Positions 28,018-37,014 of a DNA stretch of 64,000 bases are shown piece after piece. Positions within the stretch are counted from its first letter, which is position 1. Every line of letters starts with the position of its first letter. A program made the translations under genes and the position numbers. The notes beneath the pieces were generated by a model. That model saw only the letters and a list, made by a program, of their open reading frames with translations. It searched no databases and was not told the DNA's origin. The DNA is from JAAYBQ01 sp035403465 (lineage in GTDB: Bacteria; Spirochaetota; UBA4802; UBA5550): NCBI GenBank assembly GCA_035403465.1, contig DAONFG010000009.1:17181-81180 (forward strand), written 5' to 3'.

Positions 28018-28731
28018 ATGGGTGAAATAACTTTTATCCGGCACGGGCAGGCATCATTCGGCAAGGGTGATTACGATGTTCTGTCAGAGAAGGGCAGGGA
28101 CCAGTCAGCGATCATGGCGCGTTACCTCGCGGACTGCGGCATGGAATTCGGTGCTGCATACTCCGGGACACTGAAGAGGCAGAAGGATACAGCTGATATC
28201 ATACTGCAGGTCATGGACAGCTCCGGGTCAGTAAAGGTCCCGCAGCTTGTGGAGAATGAAGGTTTCAATGAGTACCATTCCGACGAAATAATGCGATACT
28301 ATGTTCCGATTGTTGCTGCTGAAGATGCTGCCATGATTCCCCTTCTCGAAAAGATATTCACTGACAGGAAATCATTCCAGCTGATATTCGAGAGGGTAAT
28401 TTCGAAGTGGGTAGCAGGAGAATCTCCATCTGATGGTGTCGAGGGATGGTCAAGGTTCAGGCAGAGGGTTGATGAATCATTAAAGTCTATCATAAACGCG
28501 AATGGAAAGGATGGTAACATCGTGGTGTTCTCGTCGGGCGGAGTGATATCTGCATCAGTTCAGATCGCCACAGGCATGTCGCCCTTCGAGGCGATGAGGC
28601 TGGGATGGGGGCTTGTCAACTGCTCGCTGACCAGGTTCAGGTACGGCAGTTCGGGCCTCATAGTGCATTCATTCAACAACTACGCACATTTTGAAATGAA
28701 TAATTTAAGGGAATTTATAACATACAGGTAG
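28018..28731 (+). CDS. Histidine phosphatase (phosphoglycerate mutase-like) family protein
   Basis: A 237-residue protein with the family's catalytic start FIRHGQASFG (His 8) and YSGTLKRQKDTADII. The second catalytic His, normally in SHGG, is Ser here (VVFSSGGVISAS), so activity may be altered or specialised. It is first in the operon with the acyl-CoA dehydrogenase and APH-type kinase, a neighbourhood in which I recall such phosphatases. A role removing phosphate from phospho-acyl intermediates is conceivable but not shown. ATG 28018 is preceded by GGAGACGG. Confidence 0.85.
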   Translation: MGEITFIRHGQASFGKGDYDVLSEKGRDQSAIMARYLADCGMEFGAAYSGTLKRQKDTADIILQVMDSSGSVKVPQLVENEGFNEYHSDEIMRYYVPIVAAEDAAMIPLLEKIFTDRKSFQLIFERVISKWVAGESPSDGVEGWSRFRQRVDESLKSIINANGKDGNIVVFSSGGVISASVQIATGMSPFEAMRLGWGLVNCSLTRFRYGSSGLIVHSFNNYAHFEMNNLREFITYR

Positions 28732-28741
28732 GGAGGAGTTT

Positions 28742-29944
28742 ATGGATTTTGAAATATCGGACAAAATGAAAGCTGTCACGGGGATGATAAACGAGTTCGT
28801 TGACAAGGAGCTTATTCCGCTTGAGCACGATTTTTTAACCGGGGATTTCAGGAAGCTTGAACCTGTGATCGAAGAGAAACGTAAAATGGTCAGGCAGATG
28901 GAGCTGTGGGCGCCTAACCAGGATAAAGAATACGGCGGCATGGGACTCAACCTTGTGGAGCACGGCCTTGTGTCAGAGGCTCTGGGCAGAAGCCCCATGG
29001 GACACTATGCTTTCAACTGCCAGGCACCTGACGCTGGAAATATGGAGATATTGCACAAGTTTGGAACAGAGGAACAGAAGGAGAAATACCTGAAACCGCT
29101 TGTTGCAGGTAAGATACGCAGCTGTTTTTCCATGACAGAGGTGGAGATGCCGGGATCGAACCCGGTTATGATGGACACTACCGCTGTTAAGGACGGGAGT
29201 GACTACATAATAAACGGCCAGAAGTGGTATTCCACGGCAGCTGACGGTTCCCAGTTTTCAATATGCATGGCTGTTACAAATCCTGATGCGTCACCTTACC
29301 TCAGGGCCAGCATGATCATAGTTCCCACAGACAATCCGGGTTTTAACCTTGTACGGAACATACCGGTCATGGGACACGAGGGGAGCGGATACTTCAGCCA
29401 CGCTGAGGTGCTCTTTCAGTCGTGCAGGGTCCCCCAGAGCAACCTGCTGGGGCCCGAGGGTCAGGGATTTGTAATTGCGCAGGAGAGGCTGGGGCCGGGC
29501 CGAATTCACCATTGCATGAGGTGGATTGGTGTATGCAACAGGGCGTTCGAGCTGATGTGCAGAAGGGTCAACCAGAGGATGATTTCGCCTGACGGGAAGA
29601 CACTTGCGACAAAGCAGATAATCCAGGCCATGGTTGCAGATTCAGCGGCCGAGATACAGGCTGCCAAGCTCATGACACTGCATGCCGCATGGAGGATAGA
29701 CAACCTGGGACAAAAAGCAGCCAAGGTGGATATTTCACTCATTAAATTTTACGTGGCGAATGTCATGCAGAACGTAATAGACAGGGCACTGCAGGTTCAC
29801 GGCGGTCTCGGCATGACCGATGATACAATCCTCGCCTTCTTCTTCAGGCATGAACGCGCTGCAAGGATATATGATGGCGCGGACGAGGTTCACAGGATGA
29901 ACGTGGCCAAAACCATACTCAAAGAATATGAAAAGAAAATATAG
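28742..29944 (+). CDS. Acyl-CoA dehydrogenase, ACAD11/LvaC-like
   Basis: A 400-residue flavoprotein of the acyl-CoA dehydrogenase family. Features: CFSMTEVEMPGSNPV (FAD/substrate loop), NGQKWYSTAADGSQF, and the C-terminal RIYDGADEVHRMNVAKTIL. The last motif differs from the usual YEGT with its catalytic Glu and matches the YDGxDEVH pattern of ACAD10/11-type enzymes, which act on phosphorylated or 4-hydroxy acyl-CoAs. AGGGAGGAG precedes the ATG. The next gene, the TetR regulator, follows after six bases. The electron acceptor is probably the divergent etfBA product. Confidence 0.9.
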   Translation: MDFEISDKMKAVTGMINEFVDKELIPLEHDFLTGDFRKLEPVIEEKRKMVRQMELWAPNQDKEYGGMGLNLVEHGLVSEALGRSPMGHYAFNCQAPDAGNMEILHKFGTEEQKEKYLKPLVAGKIRSCFSMTEVEMPGSNPVMMDTTAVKDGSDYIINGQKWYSTAADGSQFSICMAVTNPDASPYLRASMIIVPTDNPGFNLVRNIPVMGHEGSGYFSHAEVLFQSCRVPQSNLLGPEGQGFVIAQERLGPGRIHHCMRWIGVCNRAFELMCRRVNQRMISPDGKTLATKQIIQAMVADSAAEIQAAKLMTLHAAWRIDNLGQKAAKVDISLIKFYVANVMQNVIDRALQVHGGLGMTDDTILAFFFRHERAARIYDGADEVHRMNVAKTILKEYEKKI

Positions 29945-29950
29945 AGGGTA

Positions 29951-30649
29951 ATGCGTTCTGCCATGACATATAACGAGTTTAAAAAAATTGTGAATATCTC
30001 GAAGGAGGACATCTCCGGACAGATTCTTGAACAGAACCGTGATTCTATCAAGGTGAAGAAGGAGAAGAAGGTAATCGAAAACCTGATAAAAATTTTCGAT
30101 GCCACACTCGAGATATGCAGCAAGAAAAGTTTCCAGGCAATGAGTATAAGGGACCTTGCAGCGCAGTCGGGCTTAAGCCGCGGAGCGCTCTACTCCTATT
30201 TCACGAACAAGGAGGAGCTCCTTAACCTGATCCAGATGCAGGGCAGGCAGATTGCATACAGGGTGCTTACAGAACAGATATCAACCACCCGTGGGCCTGT
30301 TGAGCAGCTCAGGATGGCGATCAAATCGCACATCTACCTGAGCGAGGCCATGCAGACATGGTTTTATTTCACCTACATCGAGGCAAGGAACCTGTCAAAG
30401 ACTGAACAGAAAAAGGCAATCGAAAGCGAGCTGCAGACTGAGGCGATTTTTGTGGATATAATCAACTCCGGGATTAAGGAAAAAATTTTTGCCGGCGACA
30501 ACGTGGTTCTAACAGCATCTGTGATAAAGGCCATGCTCCAGGACTGGTACCTGAAGAGGTGGAAGTATACGCAGAGGAAGGTCTCTGTTGATGAATATGC
30601 AGAATTTGTAATTAAAGTGACCGAGGCATCGCTGCTTCGTAAAAAATAA
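29951..30649 (+). CDS. TetR/AcrR-family transcriptional regulator
   Basis: A 232-residue repressor-type protein. The helix-turn-helix is at about residues 45-90: FQAMSIRDLAAQSGLSRGAL followed by YSYFTNKEELL. The C-terminal two thirds are a helical ligand-binding region. A charged extension of about 35 residues precedes the DNA-binding domain. An ATG at 29963 is an alternative start. Its place inside the operon suggests it senses an acyl-CoA intermediate and controls this operon and etfBA through the palindrome at 27947; this is inference. Confidence 0.9.
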   Translation: MRSAMTYNEFKKIVNISKEDISGQILEQNRDSIKVKKEKKVIENLIKIFDATLEICSKKSFQAMSIRDLAAQSGLSRGALYSYFTNKEELLNLIQMQGRQIAYRVLTEQISTTRGPVEQLRMAIKSHIYLSEAMQTWFYFTYIEARNLSKTEQKKAIESELQTEAIFVDIINSGIKEKIFAGDNVVLTASVIKAMLQDWYLKRWKYTQRKVSVDEYAEFVIKVTEASLLRKK

Positions 30650-30659
30650 GGAGGATGGT

Positions 30660-31730
30660 ATGAGTGATGTAACTGACCGCGCCACTTCGATTCGAAGCGG
30701 CGAGGAACTCGACGCAAAGAAAGTTCTTGAGTACCTGAAAGATAATATCCCGGGACTTAGCGGTGATATTGAAATAAAGCAGTTCCCCAGCGGCTTCTCG
30801 AACCTGACCTACTCGGTTAAAGTGGGCAGCCGCGAAATGGTGCTGCGCAGGCCGCCGTTCGGAAAGAAGGCAAAGACCGCGCACGACATGGGGCGCGAGT
30901 TTAAAATACTGAGCGCGCTGAAGCCCGTGTTCCCCTACTGCCCGGAACCTGTTCTGTACACAGAGGACGAAAACATAATGGGATGCCCCTTCTATCTCAT
31001 GGAACGAATACAGGGCATAATTCTCCGCAAGGATCTGCCGAAGGGGATGGAGCTGAATCCGAAGGACGCGCGCACTCTAAGCGAAAACCTGATAACAATA
31101 TTATGCAAACTGCATTCGGTGGATTACACAAAGGCGGGGCTCGCGGATTTCGGCAAACCCGAAGGTTATGTAAAACGCCAGGTCGATGGGTGGAGCGGCA
31201 GGTACAGGGACGCGAAGACTCCCGATGCGCCTGATTTTGAAAAGGTAATGCAGTGGCTCCATGACAAGATGCCGGGAGAGTCCGGGATAGTGGGGATTAT
31301 CCACAATGACTACAAGTTTGACAACGCCGTGCTTGATCAGTCCAACCCCACCGAGATAATCGGCATACTTGACTGGGAGATGGCAACACTGGGAGATCCG
31401 CTAATGGACCTGGGTTCGTCGCTGGGATACTGGGTCGAGAAGGACGATCCCGCATCGATGCAGCCGTTAAGACAGATGCCCACTAACCTTGAAGGGATGC
31501 TCACAAGAAAGGAACAGGTGGCGCTGTATAGCGAGCTCATGGGTGTGAAGATCGACAACTTCGATTTTTATTACTGCTTCGGACTGTTCAGGCTTGCGGT
31601 TATCGCGCAGCAGATCTACTACAGGTTCTACAACGGGCAGACAAAAGATGAAAGATTCAGGATGCTCATATTCGCAATAAAGATTCTTGAAGCAACGGCG
31701 CTTAATGTAATTGCGAAATCTGATCTGTAA
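30660..31730 (+). CDS. APH-family phosphotransferase, ACAD10/11- and LvaA-like kinase
   Basis: A 356-residue kinase-like protein of the aminoglycoside phosphotransferase fold. It has an N-terminal lobe motif KQFPSGFSNLTYSVKVG, the Brenner motif HNDYKFDN with its catalytic Asp, and the metal-binding GILDWEMATLGDPLMDLG, the form typical of the ACAD10/11 kinase domain. Antibiotic resistance is unlikely given the neighbours. In the levulinate pathway the related kinase phosphorylates a 4-hydroxyacyl-CoA; the same role is inferred here. AAGGAGGATGGT precedes ATG 30660. Confidence 0.88.
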   Translation: MSDVTDRATSIRSGEELDAKKVLEYLKDNIPGLSGDIEIKQFPSGFSNLTYSVKVGSREMVLRRPPFGKKAKTAHDMGREFKILSALKPVFPYCPEPVLYTEDENIMGCPFYLMERIQGIILRKDLPKGMELNPKDARTLSENLITILCKLHSVDYTKAGLADFGKPEGYVKRQVDGWSGRYRDAKTPDAPDFEKVMQWLHDKMPGESGIVGIIHNDYKFDNAVLDQSNPTEIIGILDWEMATLGDPLMDLGSSLGYWVEKDDPASMQPLRQMPTNLEGMLTRKEQVALYSELMGVKIDNFDFYYCFGLFRLAVIAQQIYYRFYNGQTKDERFRMLIFAIKILEATALNVIAKSDL

Positions 31731-31770
31731 CATACAGCCGGTGTATATTGAAAAACGTAAGGAGATGTTT

Positions 31771-32679
31771 ATGAATATAGATGATATTAAAAAAGTAGTG
31801 CTGCTGGGAGCGGGAACAATGGGGCAGCAGATAAGTGTACCATGCTCGCTTTCCGGTTATGATGTCGTTATATATGACATCAATGAGGATGCGCTCAAAA
31901 AGGCAATGGACAGGATACCGGAAATTTTTAACGGTTTTGTTTTGTGGAAGAAGTGCACACGGGAAGAGGCTGATGCAGCGCTGAAGCGTATTTCAACCAC
32001 TACCGATCCTGAACTTGCTGCAAAGAACGCTGATATCATAAACGAGTCGGTTCCTGAGAAACCTGACCTGAAGGTGAAGATATTTTCACAGTTCAACAAG
32101 CTCTGTCCTGAACGGACTATATTCACAACCAATACATCAACACTGATGCCGTCGATGATTGCTGATGCTACAGGGAGGCCTGAAAAATTCCTGGCGCTTC
32201 ATTACCATGACGTGAGCATGACCAATGTTGTAGATATTATGCCGCACCCCGGTACCTCGAAGGAGGCGGTGCAGCTTGTGAAGGAGTTTGCTGTAAGGAC
32301 CGGTATGCTGCCTATCATGCTTGAAAAGGAGCATTCGGGCTACGTCTTCAATTTCATGATCGGCGCAGTGTTCACTGCGGCGCTTACGCTGAAGACAAGG
32401 AATGTTGCGTCAATCGAGGATATAGACAGGTCGTGGATGGGGGTCACCCGCATGATGTTCGGGCCTTTCGGCCTCATGGACAGCATAGGCCTGGACACGA
32501 TGCTCAGCTTTACCGAGTTCTGGGCTGAAAAGAATAACGACAACCACTGGCGTAAACACGCTGCATTGCTGCGCAGTTACGTTGAAAAGGGGCATCTTGG
32601 TAAAAAGACGAAGAAGGGTTTCTATGATTATCCGAAGCCTGCATTCATGCAGCCGGAATTTCTTAAAGGTGTAAAATAA
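31771..32679 (+). CDS. 3-hydroxyacyl-CoA dehydrogenase family protein
   Basis: A 302-residue NAD-linked dehydrogenase. It opens with the Rossmann motif VVLLGAGTMGQQI and YDVVIYDINEDAL, then has NTSTLMPSMIADA and the C-terminal GHLGKKTKKGFYDY. The usual catalytic HFFNP is replaced by LHYHDVSMTNVVDIM, so the His is kept but the region is divergent and the paired Glu reads as Asp. This is closer to the stand-alone dehydrogenase group than to FadB. ATG 31771 has TAAGGAG six bases upstream; the frame is open further back but without support. It would oxidise 3-hydroxyacyl-CoA late in the pathway. Confidence 0.85.
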   Translation: MNIDDIKKVVLLGAGTMGQQISVPCSLSGYDVVIYDINEDALKKAMDRIPEIFNGFVLWKKCTREEADAALKRISTTTDPELAAKNADIINESVPEKPDLKVKIFSQFNKLCPERTIFTTNTSTLMPSMIADATGRPEKFLALHYHDVSMTNVVDIMPHPGTSKEAVQLVKEFAVRTGMLPIMLEKEHSGYVFNFMIGAVFTAALTLKTRNVASIEDIDRSWMGVTRMMFGPFGLMDSIGLDTMLSFTEFWAEKNNDNHWRKHAALLRSYVEKGHLGKKTKKGFYDYPKPAFMQPEFLKGVK

Positions 32680-32692
32680 CAGGGGGAATAAT

Positions 32693-33457
32693 ATGATAGT
32701 TGATTTTAATCTTAAGGGAAAAATTGCAGTTGTAACAGGGGCAAGCCGGGGTATAGGCGAGAGTATCGCAAAGGCGCTCGCAGAGCAGGGCGCAGAGGTG
32801 ATTATTACCAACAAAACGATGGAGGGGCTGCCCGAGGTTGAGGCCGCGATAAAGGCCGCTGGGGGAAAGGCAATATCAAAGGCGTGTCATAACGGCATAC
32901 TTGCTGAAATAGACAGCCTGTTCAAAGAGATCGAGTCAAAATACGGCAGGCTGGATATTCTTGTGAACAACGCAGCCATGAACTTTTACTTCGGCGGGAT
33001 TGTTGATGCCTCGGAGGATGTGTGGAACAAGACAATGGATGTTAACCTGAAGGGAAACTTCTTCATGTGCCAGTACGGCGCGAAAATGATGATGAAGAAC
33101 GGCGGCGGTTCAATTATTAATGTTGCATCAATAAACGGGATCAGACCCGCTCCGATGCAGGGAGTCTATTCAATCACCAAGGCCGGTGTTATTGCGATGA
33201 CAAAATCATTCGCCAAGGAGCTTGCTCCATACAAAGTGCGGGTGAATGCACTGCTTCCCGGACTTACCGATACAAAGTTCGCGTCGGTCATGGTGAAGAA
33301 CGAAGAGCTCATGGAAAAAGTTCTTCTGCCGATGATACCGATGCATCGCCCGGCCCAGCCCGAAGAGATGTGCGGAGCGGTCCTTTACCTCGCATCAGAC
33401 GCGTCGACATTCACAACCGGAGCAACTATAGTTGTGGATGGAGGGGCACTGGCCTGA
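32693..33457 (+). CDS. Short-chain dehydrogenase/reductase
   Basis: A 254-residue classical SDR. It has the cofactor motif VVTGASRGIGESIA, LVNNAAMNF, the catalytic Ser in INVASINGI and YSITKAG with the Tyr and Lys, and the C-terminal VVDGGALA. Length is typical. In the levulinate model an SDR reduces the 4-keto acyl-CoA to 4-hydroxyacyl-CoA, which would fit its place as the last gene of this operon, but SDR substrates cannot be read from sequence. GGGGGA lies before the ATG. Only four bases separate it from the convergent RuBisCO-like gene. Confidence 0.88.
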   Translation: MIVDFNLKGKIAVVTGASRGIGESIAKALAEQGAEVIITNKTMEGLPEVEAAIKAAGGKAISKACHNGILAEIDSLFKEIESKYGRLDILVNNAAMNFYFGGIVDASEDVWNKTMDVNLKGNFFMCQYGAKMMMKNGGGSIINVASINGIRPAPMQGVYSITKAGVIAMTKSFAKELAPYKVRVNALLPGLTDTKFASVMVKNEELMEKVLLPMIPMHRPAQPEEMCGAVLYLASDASTFTTGATIVVDGGALA

Positions 33458-33461
33458 ACAT

Positions 33462-34592
33462 TCAGAGATTACAGCTCACAAGCTGCAGCAGCTCGCGGCA
33501 GTTCGCCGCGAGATCGCTGCTCCGCTTGAAGAGTCCGCCGCCCATGAGGTAAATTACATCTACGCCGTAAAATGAAGTCATCTCCGGTATATTCGTGAAG
33601 TTCATGCCGCCGCCAGGAGCGGGGAATATGCTTTTTATGTGCCCGGATTCACTTTTGCATTCATTTACTATATCAGAACATTCATCTTTTGTGAACGAGA
33701 AGCGTCCGCCGAAGTTGGGGTAGACAACTATATCAGCGCCAGCCATACGCATGAGCCTGCCGAGCAGCGCACCGTGCGTGAATCCCGATGCGCCTGAAAG
33801 GTACGGGCCGATGAAAGCCGGGTGACTCATTACCGGCAGGCCGAAGCTCTCGTCATCGGCAAGCTGTTTCATGACGTCGAATCCGGTTATTGCGGGTGAG
33901 ATGAGTACTCCCCCTGCGCCATGTTCCTTCGCGTAGAATGCCCGGTCTATAAGATCGTTCGACGGTGCGGTAATGTTCGGGAAGTAGAGTGTTTTACCTC
34001 CACACTTCGAGTTAGCCTCATTGACGGCAAGGGCACAGGATGCTGCACGGTCCCTGAACCTGGAGAAGGGCTGATCCGATAAGCCGTGATCGTCCTTGAT
34101 AATATCAATTCCGCCGCGTGTAAATTCAGCAGCCAGTCCTGCAAACTGAACAGCTGTCATCCCCATCGGCTTGATCGCGGAAGCGATAAGCGGCCTGCCA
34201 TATACTTTAAGTATATCCCTGATGCCGTTCACTCCAAAACGCGCTCCCGGAAATCTTTTTGAAAATTCCGGCGGAAGCGTTATCTCCTCAATCACGATAC
34301 CAGGTTTTAAACTTATGTTTCCGAAGATGACATTAAGGAACTGTGTGAACTCGAAGGCGGAAGTTTCGACAGCAAAACTTATTACGGCCCTGAACCTGTT
34401 ATTTCCTGCAGCTGCGAATGACTCGATCCTGCCGAAGATGTTCTTCCAGATGAAACTGTCAGTGACCAGCTCCTCGGGAAACTCAACGGTCTGTTCAATG
34501 CATATATCCTTTGCTGCCGCAAGGGCGTCTGCCTCGCTCCCTGTTAGTCTGTATGTTACGGTGAATCTTTCACCTGAAACTGTTCTTTTCAT
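33462..34592 (-). CDS. RuBisCO-like protein (form IV type)
   Basis: A 376-residue protein of the RuBisCO large-subunit superfamily. ASAIKPMGM (Lys 141) matches the first catalytic Lys region, and GGIDIIKDDHGLSDQPFSRF holds Lys 166, Asp 167 and Asp 168. The residue after the second Asp, Glu in true RuBisCO, is His 169. Loop 6 has no GKLEG motif (GFTHGALLGRLMRMAGAD, then YPNFGGRF), so carboxylase activity is not expected. Related proteins act as enolases or isomerases in sulfur salvage or as sugar-acid enzymes; which applies is not clear. It has no pathway neighbours here. Confidence 0.85.
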   Translation of the reverse strand: MKRTVSGERFTVTYRLTGSEADALAAAKDICIEQTVEFPEELVTDSFIWKNIFGRIESFAAAGNNRFRAVISFAVETSAFEFTQFLNVIFGNISLKPGIVIEEITLPPEFSKRFPGARFGVNGIRDILKVYGRPLIASAIKPMGMTAVQFAGLAAEFTRGGIDIIKDDHGLSDQPFSRFRDRAASCALAVNEANSKCGGKTLYFPNITAPSNDLIDRAFYAKEHGAGGVLISPAITGFDVMKQLADDESFGLPVMSHPAFIGPYLSGASGFTHGALLGRLMRMAGADIVVYPNFGGRFSFTKDECSDIVNECKSESGHIKSIFPAPGGGMNFTNIPEMTSFYGVDVIYLMGGGLFKRSSDLAANCRELLQLVSCNL

Positions 34593-34602
34593 CAGTCCGA
34601 TG

Positions 34603-35418
34603 TTATTTTGTATTAAAAAAGAACAGGTTTACTCCGCCGCTCCCTTCCCGGCCTTCTTCACTCTCGCTCTCAGCCTCTCTCTCTTTTATTTCTTTAGGGG
34701 TTCTGAGTTCTTTCAGTTTTTTTCTTATGCTTGTGAGGGTTGTCTTGTTGCCGCTTTCAATATTATCAAATGTACTGCTGTTTTTTTCGGTTACCGGTTT
34801 TACTTCTGCATCTTTTTCAAAAGCATCTGATTGTTTATTATTAAGTTCATTCTTAATCAGTTTTGAGTTTGCACCTGCAACTACCTGTTCATCCTTTTCG
34901 ATTTCGATGGATTTATTCTGCCTGGTTGATTTCACCCGGACCTTGCCGTCAAGGCATGCAACGGTACTGGTTTTCCCGTTATCGATAACAAAAAATTCAG
35001 TGCCGCGAACCGCAGCTGTACAGGTATTGGTTTTAACAACAAAGTCCTGGTCTTTCATAAGCTTGTTTTTAATTTTGAAAAAGCTCTTGCCTTTATTTAA
35101 TGCGAGATATGTTTTTTCAACATCGGTTTTTTTATCCCTTGTTAATGTTTCTATGGAAACTTCGGTGTTGCCGAAAACTTTTATTACATTTTCATCTATG
35201 TAAATTTCGCAGAGGGAGTTTTCTCCTTTTGTCCGGATTTTCATCCCCCTGTCAACAGGGATGCCTGCTGCAGCCGGCGTCTCCTTCCCGTCAGAGGAAA
35301 TAATATAAACGCTTCCCGTGACAAAATTCACAAGGCCTATCATGATCTTTTTTTCTGTTTTACTGCCACATCCATAGACAAGGAACATAACTATTAGTAT
35401 TGAAATTATTCTTTTCAT
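34603..35418 (-). CDS. FecR-domain lipoprotein
   Basis: A 271-residue lipoprotein with lipobox VYGC after a short signal peptide. The FecR-type fold shows in GLVNFVTGSVYIISSDGKET, DRGMKIRTKGENSLCEIYID and TNTCTAAVRGTEFFV. Such domains occur in sigma-factor signalling and as stand-alone periplasmic proteins; no sigma or anti-sigma gene is nearby, so the second is more likely. The C-terminal part is charged and low-complexity. ATG 35418 has GGAG upstream and puts the signal peptide at the start; the longer frame to 35478 lacks support. Confidence 0.78.
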   Translation of the reverse strand: MKRIISILIVMFLVYGCGSKTEKKIMIGLVNFVTGSVYIISSDGKETPAAAGIPVDRGMKIRTKGENSLCEIYIDENVIKVFGNTEVSIETLTRDKKTDVEKTYLALNKGKSFFKIKNKLMKDQDFVVKTNTCTAAVRGTEFFVIDNGKTSTVACLDGKVRVKSTRQNKSIEIEKDEQVVAGANSKLIKNELNNKQSDAFEKDAEVKPVTEKNSSTFDNIESGNKTTLTSIRKKLKELRTPKEIKEREAESESEEGREGSGGVNLFFFNTK

Positions 35419-35639
35419 ATTGACTCCATGGAAATAATAAATCAGATAATAAAATAGAGTTAAATTCCTGTCAATCAATAACCACGAAGAAATACTGCAT
35501 CATGTTAACAAATAGTATGTATTCATGCCTTGATATGGTAAGTCAGGTTTATCAGTTTGCTGTAAAATAAATTCCTTAAACAAAAAAATGTTTGCCCGTC
35601 TCCCGCTGTGTCCAATCATTGTCATGTACAGGTAATAGA

Positions 35640-36983
35640 ATGCGCCAGAGAAGATCCCCTCACACCCTTGGTCACGAAAGTATTGGTAAACTCCTGCTGG
35701 AGTATTCGCTCCCTGCCATAGTGGCAATGACCGCAACGTCAGTCTACAATATCATAGACCGGATTTTCATCGGTCAGGGTGTAGGTGCGCTTGCCATATC
35801 AGGCCTTGCGCTTACTCTCCCGTTTATGAATCTCGGCGTGGCGCTTGGTGCGCTCGTGGGTGCAGGTGCCGCGACCCTGGTTTCAATAAGGCTCGGAGAA
35901 AAGCGCGGTGACGAGGCTTCTCTCATCCTAGGAAACACGGTTGTTCTGAACATAATAATCAGCACACTTTACTCGATTGTCATGCTGATATTTCTGGATG
36001 AAATACTCTACCTTTTCGGTGCGAGCGCTGCTACGCTCCCTTATGCCAAAGAGTTCATGCAGATTATACTTATTGGTAATGTATTCCTCCATTCATATAT
36101 GGGGCTCAACAGTATAATGCGCGCATCCGGGTATCCGGCAAAATCGATGTTTATCACTCTCTCCACTGTCGGCATTAATCTTCTCCTCGCGCCTCTCTTC
36201 ATATTTATATTCAAATGGGGAATCCGGGGAGCTGCCTTTGCCACGGTAATCGCGCAGCTGATCGGGCTCGCGGTAACCCTGATCCATTTTATCAGGAGAA
36301 GCAGCTTCGTTCATTTTATGAAAGGCCATTTCGCACTTCATGCAGAGATTATACGCGCAATATTTTCAATCGGCATGTCTCCGTTTGTGATAAATGTATG
36401 CGCATGCCTGATTATAATTATCATGAACCTCCAGCTGGTAAGGCATGGCGGTGATTATGCCGTGGGGGCTTATGGTATTATAAACTCGGTGCTCATGTGC
36501 GTTGTCATGATCATACTTGGCCTGACACAGGGGATGCAGCCTATAGCTGGCTACAACTACGGCGCGCTTCATTTCGACAGGGTGAAAACAGTTTTCAAGT
36601 ACACTGTTATCGCCGGAACATGTGTATCATCATCCGGGTTTATTCTGGGTGAACTCCTGCCGCGTCAGATTGCCTATGCGTTTACAGATAACGGTGAACT
36701 TGTTAATCTTTCTGTTACCGGTATGCGCATCGCAATGATAATGTTTCCTCTCGTGGGATTCCAGATGGTGACATCAAACTTCTTCCAGTCAATCGGCAGG
36801 GCAAAAATATCAATCGTGCTGACACTATCCAGGCAGGTATTTTTCCTGATACCATCCCTGCTGATTCTGCCGTCTCTGTTCGGGCTTATCGGGGTCTGGG
36901 CTGCAATGCCTGTAGCGGACTTTTTTTCCAGCTGTATGACGTTTTTTATACTGAAGAGTCAGACAAAAAGGGTGCTGGCTTAA
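35640..36983 (+). CDS. MATE-family efflux transporter
   Basis: A 447-residue inner-membrane exporter with about twelve hydrophobic helices in two similar halves. The start LLLEYSLPAIVAMTATSVYN and IIDRIFIGQGVG, followed by the second-half counterpart GLTQGMQPIAGYNYGA, are typical of the MATE family, which exports drugs or metabolites using a cation gradient. The ATG at 35640 starts a basic N-terminus and is preceded only by a weak AGG; the frame is open to 35592. Substrate unknown. It is convergent with the acyl-CoA ligase gene. Confidence 0.9.
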   Translation: MRQRRSPHTLGHESIGKLLLEYSLPAIVAMTATSVYNIIDRIFIGQGVGALAISGLALTLPFMNLGVALGALVGAGAATLVSIRLGEKRGDEASLILGNTVVLNIIISTLYSIVMLIFLDEILYLFGASAATLPYAKEFMQIILIGNVFLHSYMGLNSIMRASGYPAKSMFITLSTVGINLLLAPLFIFIFKWGIRGAAFATVIAQLIGLAVTLIHFIRRSSFVHFMKGHFALHAEIIRAIFSIGMSPFVINVCACLIIIIMNLQLVRHGGDYAVGAYGIINSVLMCVVMIILGLTQGMQPIAGYNYGALHFDRVKTVFKYTVIAGTCVSSSGFILGELLPRQIAYAFTDNGELVNLSVTGMRIAMIMFPLVGFQMVTSNFFQSIGRAKISIVLTLSRQVFFLIPSLLILPSLFGLIGVWAAMPVADFFSSCMTFFILKSQTKRVLA

Positions 36984-37014
36984 TAATCCTGGGGCAAGGT
37001 GATACTACGTGCGG

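Noticed and set aside
29141..29172. Minus-strand sequence resembling a tRNA T-arm and acceptor end (GGTTCGATCCCGG)
   Set aside because: It is inside the conserved MPGSNP loop of the acyl-CoA dehydrogenase, the T-stem does not pair with a seven-base loop, and no anticodon arm is present.
30660..31730. Aminoglycoside resistance by the APH-family gene
   Set aside because: The motifs and the acyl-CoA neighbours match ACAD10/11-type kinases, not antibiotic kinases.
33492..33512. CTCGCGGC/GCCGCGAG hairpin after the SDR gene as a terminator
   Set aside because: It lies in the coding end of the RuBisCO-like gene and no T-run follows; kept only as a weak possibility.
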